Below, piece by piece: positions 20,877 through 29,717 of a stretch of 64,000 nucleotides of DNA. A program made the position numbers and the translations under genes. Where the stretch lies: NCBI GenBank assembly GCA_947492525.1, contig CANLNQ010000001.1, positions 248,001 to 312,000 on the forward strand, in the 5' to 3' direction. Positions within the stretch are counted from its first letter, which is position 1. Every line of letters begins with the position of its first letter. The stretch comes from an uncultured Granulosicoccus sp. Lineage in GTDB: Bacteria > Pseudomonadota > Gammaproteobacteria > Granulosicoccales > Granulosicoccaceae. The notes beneath the pieces are model-generated. The model was not told the origin of the DNA. It ran no database searches and saw only the letters and a program-made list of their open reading frames with translations.

Positions 20877-20906
20877 TTGAGTCGCCGAACTCAATACCCG
20901 TATACT
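20877..20906 (+). promoter_or_regulatory. Sigma70-type promoter with overlapping palindrome
   Basis: TTGAGT (20877-20882), an 18-base spacer and TATACT (20901-20906) make a good promoter about 100 bp before the TRAP remnant. The -35 element is the left arm of a palindrome TTGAGT-N6-ACTCAA, a likely operator. It would still drive the DapA-like gene at 21801. Confidence 0.5.
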
Positions 20907-21008
20907 GCAAATGCAGCACCGCCACCCGACACCACATCAATACCACGCCACGTGACACAAGAACACCCATAAACAGTCGTCACCGCATCCAGGAGAGGAA
21001 ACACCACG

Positions 21009-21269
21009 ATGGCCATGAAAACGAAAGCCACCAGCACCCTGCTGAGTCTGTGCATCACCACAGCCCTCAGCGTGTCGACGCTCGGTTCCAGCGCCATGGC
21101 GCAGGACAAGATTACCATCCGCATGTCCACACCGGCATCGGAAACCGACTTCCGCTCGCAAGGTCTGGCCAATCAATTTGCCGAAGGCATCAGCGAGTTT
21201 GCCACGTATGAGCCTCACTACAACGACTGGACCGACGGCCTGCTTGAGCGCATCAACGCAATCCAGTAA
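21009..21269 (+). pseudogene. TRAP substrate-binding protein DctP, internally deleted
   Basis: An open 86-codon frame that starts like a normal DctP: signal peptide ending SAMA, then QDKITIRMSTPASETDFRSQ and FATYEPHYN. It then jumps straight to DWTDGLLERINAIQ, which matches the usual extreme C-terminus of the family. About 240 of some 330 residues are missing without a frameshift. The ribosome site GGAGAGGAAA is intact, so a short exported peptide of about 55 residues could still be made. It cannot bind a ligand as a DctP. Confidence 0.8.
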
Positions 21270-21278
21270 TTGTTCTCC

Positions 21279-21401
21279 ATGACCAGTGGACTGCTTCGTT
21301 TCGATGTGTTCTTCAGCATCCATATCGTCTTCTCCATCGCGGTCATGCTGCGCTATGCAGTCAAAGCCTGGCTTGCAATAAGAGGCACCCTGGACGCATG
21401 A
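21279..21401 (+). pseudogene. TRAP small permease DctQ, internally deleted
   Basis: A 40-codon open frame beginning MTSGLLRFDVFFSIHIVFS and ending AWLAIRGTLDA. DctQ proteins normally have about 160-200 residues and four TM helices; here roughly one remains. It starts nine bases after the DctP remnant and overlaps the DctM remnant by four bases (ATGA), so operon spacing is preserved while the gene interior is gone. Assignment rests mainly on its place between DctP and DctM fragments. Confidence 0.6.
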
Positions 21402-21779
21402 GCAGTGCCTTTCTGCTGTGCCTTGCCGTGCTGTTCGGCCTGGCTGCCATCGGAGCGCCCATCGCACTGGCAATGATCGGCGCCCTGTTGCTCGCCAGCT
21501 TCTTCTATCGCTCGCTGACACTGGCCAGCCTGCAATCTGCTGGGCATCGATCTCGTGCACTTCGGTGTCGTGGTGGTGGTCAACACCATGATCGGTCTGA
21601 TCACCCCACCCTACGGCATACTGCTGTTCGTCATCAATGCCACCACCGGCGCTCCATTGCGGGACATGATCATTGAAATCTGGCCGTTTCTGATTGCCTT
21701 GCTGGGAGCGCTGCTGACCATCACACTCGTGCCCGAGTTCGTGCTCTGGCTGCCAATGCAACTGGGTTATGCCCCTTGA
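21398..21779 (+). pseudogene. TRAP large permease DctM, internally deleted and frameshifted
   Basis: The first ~46 codons (LCLAVLFGLAAIGAPIALA...) match a DctM N-terminus. Around 21532-21540 the sequence switches to another frame that encodes a DctM C-terminus: VNTMIGLITPPYGILLFVI and the final helix to LPMQLGYAP, ending at 21779. About 300 of some 430 residues are lost and the two halves are out of frame, so this is a clear pseudogene. It is 21 bp before the intact DapA-like gene. Confidence 0.85.
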
Positions 21780-21800
21780 ACGATCCGAGAGATCCACACC

Positions 21801-22748
21801 ATGAACAAACCCGTCAACGGCATCATCCCCGTCATGCTGACGCCCTACACCAGCGAGGGCAGCATCGATGAATACGGCTATCACCGCCTGACGGAATGGT
21901 ATCTGGCCAACGGCGCCGATGCCCTGTTTGCCGTTTGCCAGTCCAGTGAGATGCACAAGCTCAGCCTCGGCGAACGCGTCGCTCTGGCCAGACAGACCGT
22001 GAAGATTGTCGATGGTCGCGTTCCGGTGATGGCCTCCGGCCACATTGCAGGCTCCCGCGAACAACAGTCGATGGAGCTCAAGGCCATGGCGGACACCGGT
22101 ATCGATGTGCTGATGCTGGTCACCAACCGTCTGCCGGAATCACAGGGGGCAAGCGACGAGGCGATACGCCAGGAACTGCAGTGGCTGATGGACCAGTTGC
22201 CGTCCGATCTGCCCCTGGGCCTGTATGAATGTCCGCTACCCTACCGTCGTCTGCTGAGCGATGAGGTGCTGAAGTTCTGTGCCGACAGCGGCCGCCTCGT
22301 CACGCTGAAGGATGTCTCCTGCGATCTGGAAACCGTGCGGCGCCGTGCCGAACTCGTCAAGGGCTCACCCTTGTCCATCGTCAATGCCAACGCTGCCATC
22401 GCCTGGCCAGCCATGCAGTCAGGCTCACGGGGATTCTGCGGAGTGATGGCAAACTTCCATCCGGATCTGTATGCCTGGCTCTATCACCAGGGCAAGCATC
22501 ATGCTGCGATTGCGCAGGAGCTGTCCATCTTTCTGGCACTGGCCGGCACCTCGGAAACCCAGGGCTATCCGGCCATTGCCAAACGCCATCATCAGCGTCT
22601 GGGGACCTTCGGGTCCATCGATTGTCGCAACGTGGATGTCGACATCCACAAGACATACTGGGCGCTGGAAGCCTTGCTCGACAACATGGAACAGGGTGCA
22701 CAGCTGTACCGGGAGCGAGTCTCGAAACTGCTGAGGGTCGTGAAATAG
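21801..22748 (+). CDS. Dihydrodipicolinate synthase / N-acetylneuraminate lyase family protein
   Basis: A 315-residue Class I aldolase of the DapA family. Schiff-base Lys170 lies in LVTLKDVSCD and the catalytic Tyr142 in YECPLPYR. The substrate loop at residues 46-50 reads CQSSE instead of the GTTGE of true DapA, so a sugar-acid or keto-acid substrate is more likely than pyruvate plus aspartate semialdehyde. It is the only intact gene of its operon. With the PfkB kinase it points to an aldonate or keto-deoxy acid pathway whose importer has been lost. Confidence 0.88.
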   Translation: MNKPVNGIIPVMLTPYTSEGSIDEYGYHRLTEWYLANGADALFAVCQSSEMHKLSLGERVALARQTVKIVDGRVPVMASGHIAGSREQQSMELKAMADTGIDVLMLVTNRLPESQGASDEAIRQELQWLMDQLPSDLPLGLYECPLPYRRLLSDEVLKFCADSGRLVTLKDVSCDLETVRRRAELVKGSPLSIVNANAAIAWPAMQSGSRGFCGVMANFHPDLYAWLYHQGKHHAAIAQELSIFLALAGTSETQGYPAIAKRHHQRLGTFGSIDCRNVDVDIHKTYWALEALLDNMEQGAQLYRERVSKLLRVVK

Positions 22749-22845
22749 GCGCCATGCGGGCATGACGCCATCGGTGTCAGTCGATATCGGCCGCAGCAGC
22801 CTGCCAATAAGGAAGCGTGCTGCGGCTATCGACAGAAGCCGTCTA

Positions 22846-23328
22846 TCAGAGCTTTTCCAGTACGGCTTCGGCGGCGCTGACCGTGGCCGAACCCGGATCG
22901 GTTTCAACAGCCAGATGCGTGACAACGCCATCGTCCAGAATCATGACGTAACGCTGTGAACGTTCGCCGAGCCCCAGAGCCGAGAGATCCAGTGTCATGC
23001 CCGCAGCCTTGGTGAACTCGCCATTGCCGTCCGCCAGCATGTCAACGCTGTCCTCGGTACCCAGGCTCTTGCCCCAGGCGTTCATGACGAAGAAGTCACC
23101 GGTGGATACGCAGGCAACGGCATCCACACCCTTGTCTCGCAGGGCCTTGGCATTGTCGATATAGCTGGGCACATGAGACTCCGAGCAGGTCGGTGTGAAC
23201 GCACCGGGCACTGCAAACAGGACAACCTTGCGTCCGGCACAGTAGTCGGCCAGAGGAACATCCGTGGGGCCGGCTGCCGTCATCTGCTTGAGCGTTACCG
23301 CTGGAATCTTGTCGCCTTCTTTGATCAT
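22846..23328 (-). CDS. Peroxiredoxin, Prx5 type
   Basis: A 160-residue thiol peroxidase from ATG 23328, preceded by AAGGAAAA eight bases upstream. The peroxidatic Cys48 lies in PGAFTPTCSESHVPSY, with the family Thr two residues before it. ALGLGERSQRYVMILDDG and the absence of a typical 2-Cys C-terminal arm place it in the Prx5/AhpE-like hybrid group that reduces peroxides with glutathione or glutaredoxin. Monocistronic by appearance. Confidence 0.93.
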   Translation of the reverse strand: MIKEGDKIPAVTLKQMTAAGPTDVPLADYCAGRKVVLFAVPGAFTPTCSESHVPSYIDNAKALRDKGVDAVACVSTGDFFVMNAWGKSLGTEDSVDMLADGNGEFTKAAGMTLDLSALGLGERSQRYVMILDDGVVTHLAVETDPGSATVSAAEAVLEKL

Positions 23329-23462
23329 CGTGTTTTCCTTCTGTGGTGAGTGGTGGATTGCCGTGCATGGCACCCTTGCGACTATACCGCAGCGGCCAGT
23401 CGATCAACGGCGCTGCGCAGGCTTTTCATCACCGCCAGGACACCCGTTTCGAACAGCGATCA

Positions 23463-25241
23463 TCACGCCGCCTGACGAAACAGGGATTCAAGCTGGTTGA
23501 GCATGACGGGACCGAGCTGACGCGCATCGAAGACACTGACCGCCTGCTCGTAGAAACGACTGACATCATGTCCGATACCGATGGCGAGCAGCTCCACCTG
23601 ATTCGCCCGCTCGATATCGTCTATCACTTGCTGCAGATGCTTCGCCAGATAATCACCGTCATTGGCACCCAGAGTACTGGTGTCCACCGGCGCACCATCG
23701 GAGATGGTCATCAGGATGCGGCGCTGCTCGGGTCGTTTCATGAGCCGCTGATGGGCCCATATCAAGGCCTCACCATCGATGTTCTGTTTCAATATGTCGC
23801 GATCCAGCATCAGCCCCAGGTTGCGCCTGGCCAGACGATAGGGCGTATCGGCCGATTTGTAGATGATATGCCGCAGATCGTTCAGACGACCGGGATTGGC
23901 CGGCTCACCCAGCTGCTTCCAGCGTTCCGTGGACTCCCCGCCATGCAGGTGCACGGTCGTGAAACCGAGAATCTCCACGCTCACACCGCAACGCTCCAGC
24001 GTGCGGGCGAGAATGTCGGCGCAGGCTGCGGCAATCATGATCGGACGCCCCAGCATGGACCGTGAATTGTCGATCAGCAAGGTGATCGTGGTATTGCGAA
24101 ACGCCATCTCGCTCTCGGCCTTGAAGCTCAGCGGCATCAGAGGATCCGACACCACACGCGACAGACGGGCCGAGTCCAGAATGCCCTCATCCAGATCGAA
24201 CTGCCAATGACGACGTTGACGCGCCAGCAAGACGCGCTGCAGGCGGCCAGCCAGACGCCGCACCAGTCGGCCATGCACATCGATATGCTGGTCCAGCGCC
24301 GTGCGCCACTGTTGCAAGTCGGCGGCAGACGCCCCTTCGGCAGCCATCATCACTTCATCGAAATCGGTGGTGAAGGCACGGTAGGGCAACGTCGTACCAC
24401 TGTGCTCGACGGTTGGATCAAGACCCGCCGAAGGCGCCTCATCCAGTGCCTGATCGGGCAGTCTGTCCGTGGGCTCTGGTTCACCAGGGGAATCGGACAG
24501 CTGTTCTTCGGAATCAGCTTCGCGCACCTCAGCCGCCGCGCCATCGTCACTGTCCGGCAACTCGTCCGGGTCGGCCGCATCATCGGCTTGCTCGTCGGCA
24601 TCCTCCTCTGTCACCTCTCCCTCGATACTCGCCCCGGACTCCGCATCGCCTCTGACACTGGTGGCCAGAGAGCGAGACACCTGCCGGGCAAGCATCGCGA
24701 AGGCGGTCTGATCGTGCAGCGACGCGACAAGCTCCGGCAACCGCGGTAGCAAGGACTGTTCGAGCAGGTTCAGTTCACTGGGCAGCACCGCCTGCCGCTC
24801 TGCCGGCAAACGGTGTCGAAAGGCCTGCCGGCAGGCGCGATACACCGCACCAGCCAGGCGTTGCCAGCTGTCATCGATGCCTTCCGCAGACGGCCGGGCA
24901 GCGTCTCGCGCATCCAGGTTGCAAGCCACTCCCGCGTACTGGTTGGCCCCCAGCGCCTCATATCGCTCCGTCTCCATCAAGTCGAACAGCTCTGCGGCAA
25001 GGCTGTCCTGCGGCATGAAACGCTGCTGCACATTCGCGTCGTGCCAGGCGCGTCGCAATGCCTGGGCATCCTGTCGGCCGCGCGCAGAGGCGGTATCCGG
25101 CGACGAGGACGAGACCAGTTCCAGCGAGGCATCCCCGGCCAGGGTTCGTGCACAGGCATCAATTGCCGCCTCTCTCCGCCCCTCTGCCTCCACTTTGCTA
25201 CCCTTGTCTGTCAAAATTTGCGTGTATCCCTGAGTGTGCAT
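23463..25241 (-). CDS. cobT: CobT-like VWA domain protein
   Basis: A 592-residue protein arranged like aerobic cobaltochelatase subunit CobT: an N-terminal helical region with [26 protein letters not shown], a long Asp/Glu-rich middle (about 205-275) and a C-terminal VWA domain with MIDAS motif LLIDNSRSM and TISDGAPVD. In cobalamin synthesis CobT works with CobN and CobS, but neither is in the window. It may belong to another MoxR/VWA-like chaperone pair. The start is uncertain: ATG 25241 is used, but GTG 25193 is plausible because ATG 25241 is only 7 bp from the divergent GTPase start. Confidence 0.82.
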   Translation of the reverse strand: MHTQGYTQILTDKGSKVEAEGRREAAIDACARTLAGDASLELVSSSSPDTASARGRQDAQALRRAWHDANVQQRFMPQDSLAAELFDLMETERYEALGANQYAGVACNLDARDAARPSAEGIDDSWQRLAGAVYRACRQAFRHRLPAERQAVLPSELNLLEQSLLPRLPELVASLHDQTAFAMLARQVSRSLATSVRGDAESGASIEGEVTEEDADEQADDAADPDELPDSDDGAAAEVREADSEEQLSDSPGEPEPTDRLPDQALDEAPSAGLDPTVEHSGTTLPYRAFTTDFDEVMMAAEGASAADLQQWRTALDQHIDVHGRLVRRLAGRLQRVLLARQRRHWQFDLDEGILDSARLSRVVSDPLMPLSFKAESEMAFRNTTITLLIDNSRSMLGRPIMIAAACADILARTLERCGVSVEILGFTTVHLHGGESTERWKQLGEPANPGRLNDLRHIIYKSADTPYRLARRNLGLMLDRDILKQNIDGEALIWAHQRLMKRPEQRRILMTISDGAPVDTSTLGANDGDYLAKHLQQVIDDIERANQVELLAIGIGHDVSRFYEQAVSVFDARQLGPVMLNQLESLFRQAA

Positions 25242-25247
25242 TTGTCC

Positions 25248-26978
25248 ATGCCGTCTGCTGAACTACCTTCGACATCCGACCTTCCGACGGCCCAACGTCA
25301 GGCTCTGGAAACATGGGCCGAGCAGGCCATCGACGCCGGTTGGCTGCCCACCACCGCCACCGAGGACCTGCAATCGGTTACCACCCGTGCGCCTGCCCAG
25401 CTGTTCGACGCCCGCGATCGGCCACTGGTGGCCGGCCTGTTCGGCGGCACCGGTGTCGGCAAGAGTACGCTGCTCAATCGCCTGGCTGGTGAATCCATCG
25501 CCAGGGCCAGTGTCGAACGCCCCACGTCACGCGACATTACCGTATACGTGCATCGTTCTCAGGTGGTTGACCGCCTGCCTGCGGCATTCCCCATGGAGCG
25601 CATGCGCACGGCCCTGCACAACAATGAGCAGTATCGGCACGTCATGTTCATCGACATGCCGGATTTCGACAGTGTCGAATCGGCCAATCGCGACCTGGTA
25701 GACGTCTGGCTGCCCCATCTGGATGTCGTGCTCTATGTGGTCAGCCCCGAACGTTATCGCGACGATCAGGGCTGGCGCCTGCTGCTGCAACATGCGCGCG
25801 AGCATGCCTGGCTGTTCGTCATGAATCATTGGGATCGTGGCGACCCCTTGCAACTGGACGATTTTCGCCAGCAACTCAGCGCTGCCGGCATGAACGAGCC
25901 CCTGATCTTCCGTAGCGACTCATCGGGCAAGAGCGAGCAGCAGGGGCGACAGGCAGACGATTTTGCCGAGCTGTGTTCAACGATCGCCCAGCTGGCCGAC
26001 GAATCCATCGTCAGGTCATTGAACGAACTGGGCATACTGGCTCGGCTCAAGGCATTGAAGTCGGCCAGCGACCCCTGGCTCTCATCACTGGGCAGTGAGG
26101 AGCAGATCAGCGCCATGCAGGCCGCCTGGCAGACGCACTGGAACAGTGTCACGAAGGATCTGGACCAGACGCTGGCGCACAAGGCGCAGCGACTGGCTCG
26201 ACAGTACGCTGATGACGAAGGCTCGTGGCTGAATCGCCTGCGCGGCAAGCCGCGGCAGCCCCAGACGGATGTGGTGTCGATCTCACTGGTCGACGATGCG
26301 CTGCTGGAACGCCTTGACACCGTTGTGGAAGACTTTCTGAACCGTCAGGGGCAGCACAGCGCGATGCCACTGGCCGCACAGAAACAGGCCGTGGCGCGGC
26401 CCTACGCCCGAGCGCGTCGCGACTTTGCGACCACGGTTGATGATGCCGTGAGCCGCTCCCTGGCGCTGCCCGGCAGCCTCTGGCAGAGACGACTGTACGC
26501 CCTGCTCGGCAGTCTGTGCCTGTTGCTGCCACTGGCCGCCATGGGCTGGATCGGTTGGCGTGTGGTCAATGCCTTTGCCGAGGGCGGCAGCGATTCAGCG
26601 GCCTATCTGGGCAGCAATTTCGCCATCAATGGCGCGCTGCTGCTGGCCCTGGCCTGGCTGATTCCGGCCTTCCTGCAACGGAAGATGAAACCCTCTCGCG
26701 AAAAGGCGGCCCTGCGAGGCGTCAGCAACGGTCTGGCCACCGCCCTGGCGCAGACATCCGCTGCGGTGGGCGAAGGCCTGGGCACGCTGGCCACGCAGTC
26801 GCGCGCCTTGCGTGAGCAGTATCAGGCACTGTGGCAATCCCTGCCTCACGCCGCTGGCGATGAACTGCCGGAAACCGTGCGTCGCATGCTGGCCAGTGAA
26901 ATCAGCCAGCCGGCTCAGCGGGAACTCGATGTACGCGCCAACACCCACAGTTCAACCGACAGCGCACCGGTGTCATAG
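25248..26978 (+). CDS. Membrane-associated dynamin-like / HSR1-type GTPase
   Basis: A 576-residue GTPase. P-loop [16 protein letters not shown] lies at residues 65-80, G3 as DMPDF, and the G4 position reads NHWD rather than NKxD. Two hydrophobic segments near residues 410-435 and 455-475 could form a membrane hairpin, followed by a helical C-terminus. The open frame runs further upstream to 24813 but that part is antisense to cobT; ATG 25248 is chosen because homology-like sequence begins there. It converges on comF, overlapping it by 64 bp. Role unknown; similar proteins act in membrane or ribosome-linked processes. Confidence 0.8.
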   Translation: MPSAELPSTSDLPTAQRQALETWAEQAIDAGWLPTTATEDLQSVTTRAPAQLFDARDRPLVAGLFGGTGVGKSTLLNRLAGESIARASVERPTSRDITVYVHRSQVVDRLPAAFPMERMRTALHNNEQYRHVMFIDMPDFDSVESANRDLVDVWLPHLDVVLYVVSPERYRDDQGWRLLLQHAREHAWLFVMNHWDRGDPLQLDDFRQQLSAAGMNEPLIFRSDSSGKSEQQGRQADDFAELCSTIAQLADESIVRSLNELGILARLKALKSASDPWLSSLGSEEQISAMQAAWQTHWNSVTKDLDQTLAHKAQRLARQYADDEGSWLNRLRGKPRQPQTDVVSISLVDDALLERLDTVVEDFLNRQGQHSAMPLAAQKQAVARPYARARRDFATTVDDAVSRSLALPGSLWQRRLYALLGSLCLLLPLAAMGWIGWRVVNAFAEGGSDSAAYLGSNFAINGALLLALAWLIPAFLQRKMKPSREKAALRGVSNGLATALAQTSAAVGEGLGTLATQSRALREQYQALWQSLPHAAGDELPETVRRMLASEISQPAQRELDVRANTHSSTDSAPVS

Positions 26979-27706
26979 AGCTCTCGAGCCAGCTCTCTGG
27001 CGGTAGAGCCGGTTGTCATCACATCATCAACGATAGCCACGTGCCGTCCGGCCACGTGTTCATCGGCCAGAAAGGCGCCCAGAATGCGGTACTGACGCTC
27101 GGCACGGCTGAGCCCGGCCAGCGAACCGGTGTCGTATTCCCGCCTCACGGCCCGGGCCCGCGACTCGATTCCCAGATCCCGTGCACACCAGCGCGCGATA
27201 TCTGCAGACTGGTTGTAACCCCGTTGACGCAGTCGGCTGACATGCAGTGGAACGGGCAGCAGCCACTCGGGCAAGGGACAGGCCGCTGACTGTTGACGGC
27301 GAACCGTTCGAGCCAGCAAGGTGCCGAGGACTCTTCCCAGCACGCGTTGTTCACGATACTTGAGTGATTGCACGAGATGATCGACCGGGAACTCGTATCG
27401 ATAGGGTGCAACGATTCGGGTGAAGGGTGTCGTGAGACCTGAGCACTGCGTGCAGGGCAACCGGCTTGTCGCTCCCCCGCGTTCAGCGCTGACGCCCGAC
27501 ACCTGCGCGCCGCAGTTCAGGCACAGTCCGGAGACCAGACCACCGGGTTCTTCGACCCGACAGCCGAGCAACAAGCTTTCACAGTCGTCACACAGATCGA
27601 CGCCTTGCCCACCGGGCCGGGCACATATCACGCACTGTGAGTCAATATTCAGTCGTGAAAGGGATTTTTTCGTCCATTGTGGCCAGGAAGCCATTGAAAA
27701 AAGCAT
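26915..27706 (-). CDS. comF: ComF family phosphoribosyltransferase-like protein
   Basis: About 263 residues. The N-terminus has a Cys cluster (CVICARPGGQGVDLCDDC, CLNCGAQ, CTQC) forming the ComF zinc-finger region, followed by FPVDHLVQSLKYREQ and the PRPP-binding motif VAIVDDVMTTGSTARE. ComF proteins are needed for DNA uptake in naturally competent bacteria. ATG 27706 has AAAGGA nine bases upstream; TTG 27712 is the alternative. The last 64 bp overlap the end of the GTPase gene on the other strand. Confidence 0.92.
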   Translation of the reverse strand: MLFSMASWPQWTKKSLSRLNIDSQCVICARPGGQGVDLCDDCESLLLGCRVEEPGGLVSGLCLNCGAQVSGVSAERGGATSRLPCTQCSGLTTPFTRIVAPYRYEFPVDHLVQSLKYREQRVLGRVLGTLLARTVRRQQSAACPLPEWLLPVPLHVSRLRQRGYNQSADIARWCARDLGIESRARAVRREYDTGSLAGLSRAERQYRILGAFLADEHVAGRHVAIVDDVMTTGSTARELARELYDTGALSVELWVLARTSSSR

Positions 27707-27712
27707 CTGCAA

Positions 27713-28042
27713 GTGTCCTTTTGCATATGAATCGTGGTGAATAGCCTACACTCTGGTGTAAGTCCTGACGGTGGTTACAGTCCGGTTGTTGTTTTTTTCA
27801 CACATGAATACGGTGTATTGAGTTTACAATCGGAGTGTTTACCGCTATACAAGACAAAAATACAACAAATCTGCGCGGAATCCGGAAACGCTGTTCCAAC
27901 GGCCGGAGATTTGTTGATGTTCTTGAGTTTCTGTCTGGTCGTAACGGTCCGCAGTTCGTCCCTCGGGCGCTGCGTGACTCACGAGGCCAGCGGGTTGTAG
28001 GTTTTTTTTGCTTATTCAAATGTCAACTAGTGGGAGCTAGCT
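27713..28042. other. Leader/promoter region of the OmpA-domain gene
   Basis: 330 bp, less GC-rich than its surroundings, with T-runs at about 27791-27797 and 28003-28010. An 88-codon frame (27734-28000) has no credible protein features. GGGAG at about 28031 gives the ribosome site for the downstream gene. Several TA-rich elements could serve as a promoter, none decisive. Confidence 0.5.
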
Positions 28043-28708
28043 ATGAATAGAAATATTGGTACCCTCAGTTCAATCGCGGCCTTGCTATTGGGCAGCAGTG
28101 TCGTCAACGCACAAGGTGTGGCGCTGGATCAGACCATCGAAGTACCTGCCGGCAACAGCGGTTACGCCAACTCCATGGGCGATGCCATCAAGACCGGTCT
28201 GAATGATTGTCTGCAAACCGGCCAGTTCGATGCCGAGTCTCAGGTTGACGCCTGTGAAGGCATCGAAGACGCTCCTGAAGAGGTTGTTGAAGCAGAGCCG
28301 GCTCCAGAAGCTGCGCCAGCGCCTGAACCTGTTGCAAAAGAGCCTATCGTCACCACGGCGACTCTGGGCGGCGAAGCGCTGTTCGACACCAATTCCGACG
28401 TACTGAACGCCTCCAGCGAACAGGCCATGGCAGACCTCGTCTCCCAGCTTGAAAAATTTCAGGAAATCACTGCCATCGAAGTGGTTGGCCACACCGATTC
28501 CACTGGCGAAGCCAGCTACAACCAGGGCCTGTCCGAGCGACGCGCCGCTGCTGTGGAAGCTTTCCTGAAAGCGGCCTACCCCAATGTAGAGGTGACCAGC
28601 AGTGGCATGGGTGAAGATAGCCCGATCGCAACCAACTCAACGCCTGAAGGACGTCAACTGAACCGTCGTGTTGAAGTTCAGGTGACAGCCAAGAGCATCA
28701 CTGAATAA
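28043..28708 (+). CDS. OmpA-domain envelope protein, copy 1
   Basis: A 221-residue exported protein: signal peptide to about residue 23 (VVNA), a short region TGLNDCLQTGQ...DACEGIED with two cysteines, an acidic Pro-Glu-Ala linker and a C-terminal OmpA domain (about 110-215). Peptidoglycan-contact features VVGHTDSTGEASYNQGLSER and GRQLNRRVEV are intact. There is no beta barrel, so it is likely a periplasmic peptidoglycan-binding spacer protein. It is a paralogue of the next gene. Confidence 0.92.
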   Translation: MNRNIGTLSSIAALLLGSSVVNAQGVALDQTIEVPAGNSGYANSMGDAIKTGLNDCLQTGQFDAESQVDACEGIEDAPEEVVEAEPAPEAAPAPEPVAKEPIVTTATLGGEALFDTNSDVLNASSEQAMADLVSQLEKFQEITAIEVVGHTDSTGEASYNQGLSERRAAAVEAFLKAAYPNVEVTSSGMGEDSPIATNSTPEGRQLNRRVEVQVTAKSITE

Positions 28709-28724
28709 GTCGTAGTTACCTTGA

Positions 28725-28756
28725 TCGGCGGGAAAGACATCGCGTTTTCCCGCCGA
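28725..28756 (+). terminator. Hairpin between the two OmpA-domain genes
   Basis: Perfect 11-bp stem TCGGCGGGAAA / TTTCCCGCCGA with a 10-base loop, 17 bp after the stop. The following bases are only moderately T-rich, so partial termination or mRNA stabilisation is possible. Confidence 0.6.
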
Positions 28757-28888
28757 CTTGTTGCATTATCTCTTTCCAGTCTCGATCGATCCGGATCGCG
28801 AGTGTTCTTTTCCCGGACATGCTTCCCTGCAGTAACACTCGGTAGTATCTTGTCTCAACGCACAGCCAGACCACCTCGGAGAACAAAC

Positions 28889-29560
28889 ATGAACACTGGT
28901 AAATTCATTGCATTCGGAGCCTGCCTGACCTTCGCGTCATTCGGCGCATCCGCCCACATCACTGAAGAAGATCACGGCCACATCGAGAACGATGCAGCGG
29001 GCAGTTATGTCAGCTCTGATGGCGCTGTGCTGAAAACCGGCCTGGGTGATTGCCTGCACACCGGCACATTTTCCGACGACGCCATCATCAATGTGTGCGA
29101 AGGCATTGAAGAAGAAGTTGCCGAAGTCGAGCCAGAGCCAGTCGCTGAAGTCGAAGAAACCGTTGTTGCCGAAGCACCTGCTCCAAACCCCGGCAAGATC
29201 GACACCAAGCAATTCAGTGAAGAAGCACTGTTCGACACCGATTCCGCGCAGCTGACCAGCGCTGGCGAACAGGCCATGAACGACCTTTTTGCTGCTCTGT
29301 CAGAGTACAAGGGCATCACTGATGTGTCTGTCACCGGTTACACCGACAGCCGTGGCGCTGAAGACTACAACCTGGCACTGTCTGAAAGACGTGCTCAGAC
29401 AGTGGCCGGCGTGATCAGCGCGCAATACCCTGACGTCCGCATCGATGTACAGGGCATGGGTGAGAGCTCACCGGTTGCCAGCAACGACACCGCTGAAGGT
29501 CGTCAGCTGAACCGTCGTGTTGAAGTTGAAGTCACTGCAACTCGCATGGTATTCAACTAA
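28889..29560 (+). CDS. OmpA-domain envelope protein, copy 2
   Basis: A 223-residue paralogue of the preceding protein: signal peptide ending GASA, conserved block LKTGLGDCLHTGTF...VCEGIEEE, an acidic Val-Glu-Pro linker, then an OmpA domain with VTGYTDSRGAEDYNLALSER and GRQLNRRVEV. The classical His of GHTD is replaced by Tyr (GYTD). ATG 28889 has GGAG seven bases before it; the longer upstream frame would lack a signal peptide. A strong terminator follows. Confidence 0.92.
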   Translation: MNTGKFIAFGACLTFASFGASAHITEEDHGHIENDAAGSYVSSDGAVLKTGLGDCLHTGTFSDDAIINVCEGIEEEVAEVEPEPVAEVEETVVAEAPAPNPGKIDTKQFSEEALFDTDSAQLTSAGEQAMNDLFAALSEYKGITDVSVTGYTDSRGAEDYNLALSERRAQTVAGVISAQYPDVRIDVQGMGESSPVASNDTAEGRQLNRRVEVEVTATRMVFN

Positions 29561-29623
29561 GCGTCGATAGCGCTACCGGGCACTTTCAGGGTCCGGAAAA
29601 AGCGCAAGCAGACGATGCAGTAC

Positions 29624-29650
29624 AAGGCCAGCCTCGAGCTGGCCTTTTTT
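29624..29650 (+). terminator. Rho-independent terminator
   Basis: Perfect 9-bp stem AAGGCCAGC / GCTGGCCTT with a five-base loop directly followed by four more T. This is the clearest intrinsic terminator in the window, ending the OmpA-domain pair. Confidence 0.92.
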
Positions 29651-29717
29651 GTGGGCGGATCGTGATGCTGCCCGGCCATGCCCGCCGTGGCAGGCCCCTA
29701 ACTTGCTGAACAGGGGC

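Noticed and set aside
24813..25247. N-terminal extension of the GTPase gene
   Set aside because: This part is antisense to cobT, which has family motifs here; GTPase-like sequence starts at ATG 25248.
27734..28000. 88-codon open frame upstream of the first OmpA-domain gene
   Set aside because: No ribosome site, no domain-like composition, and it lies in a region better explained as a promoter and leader.
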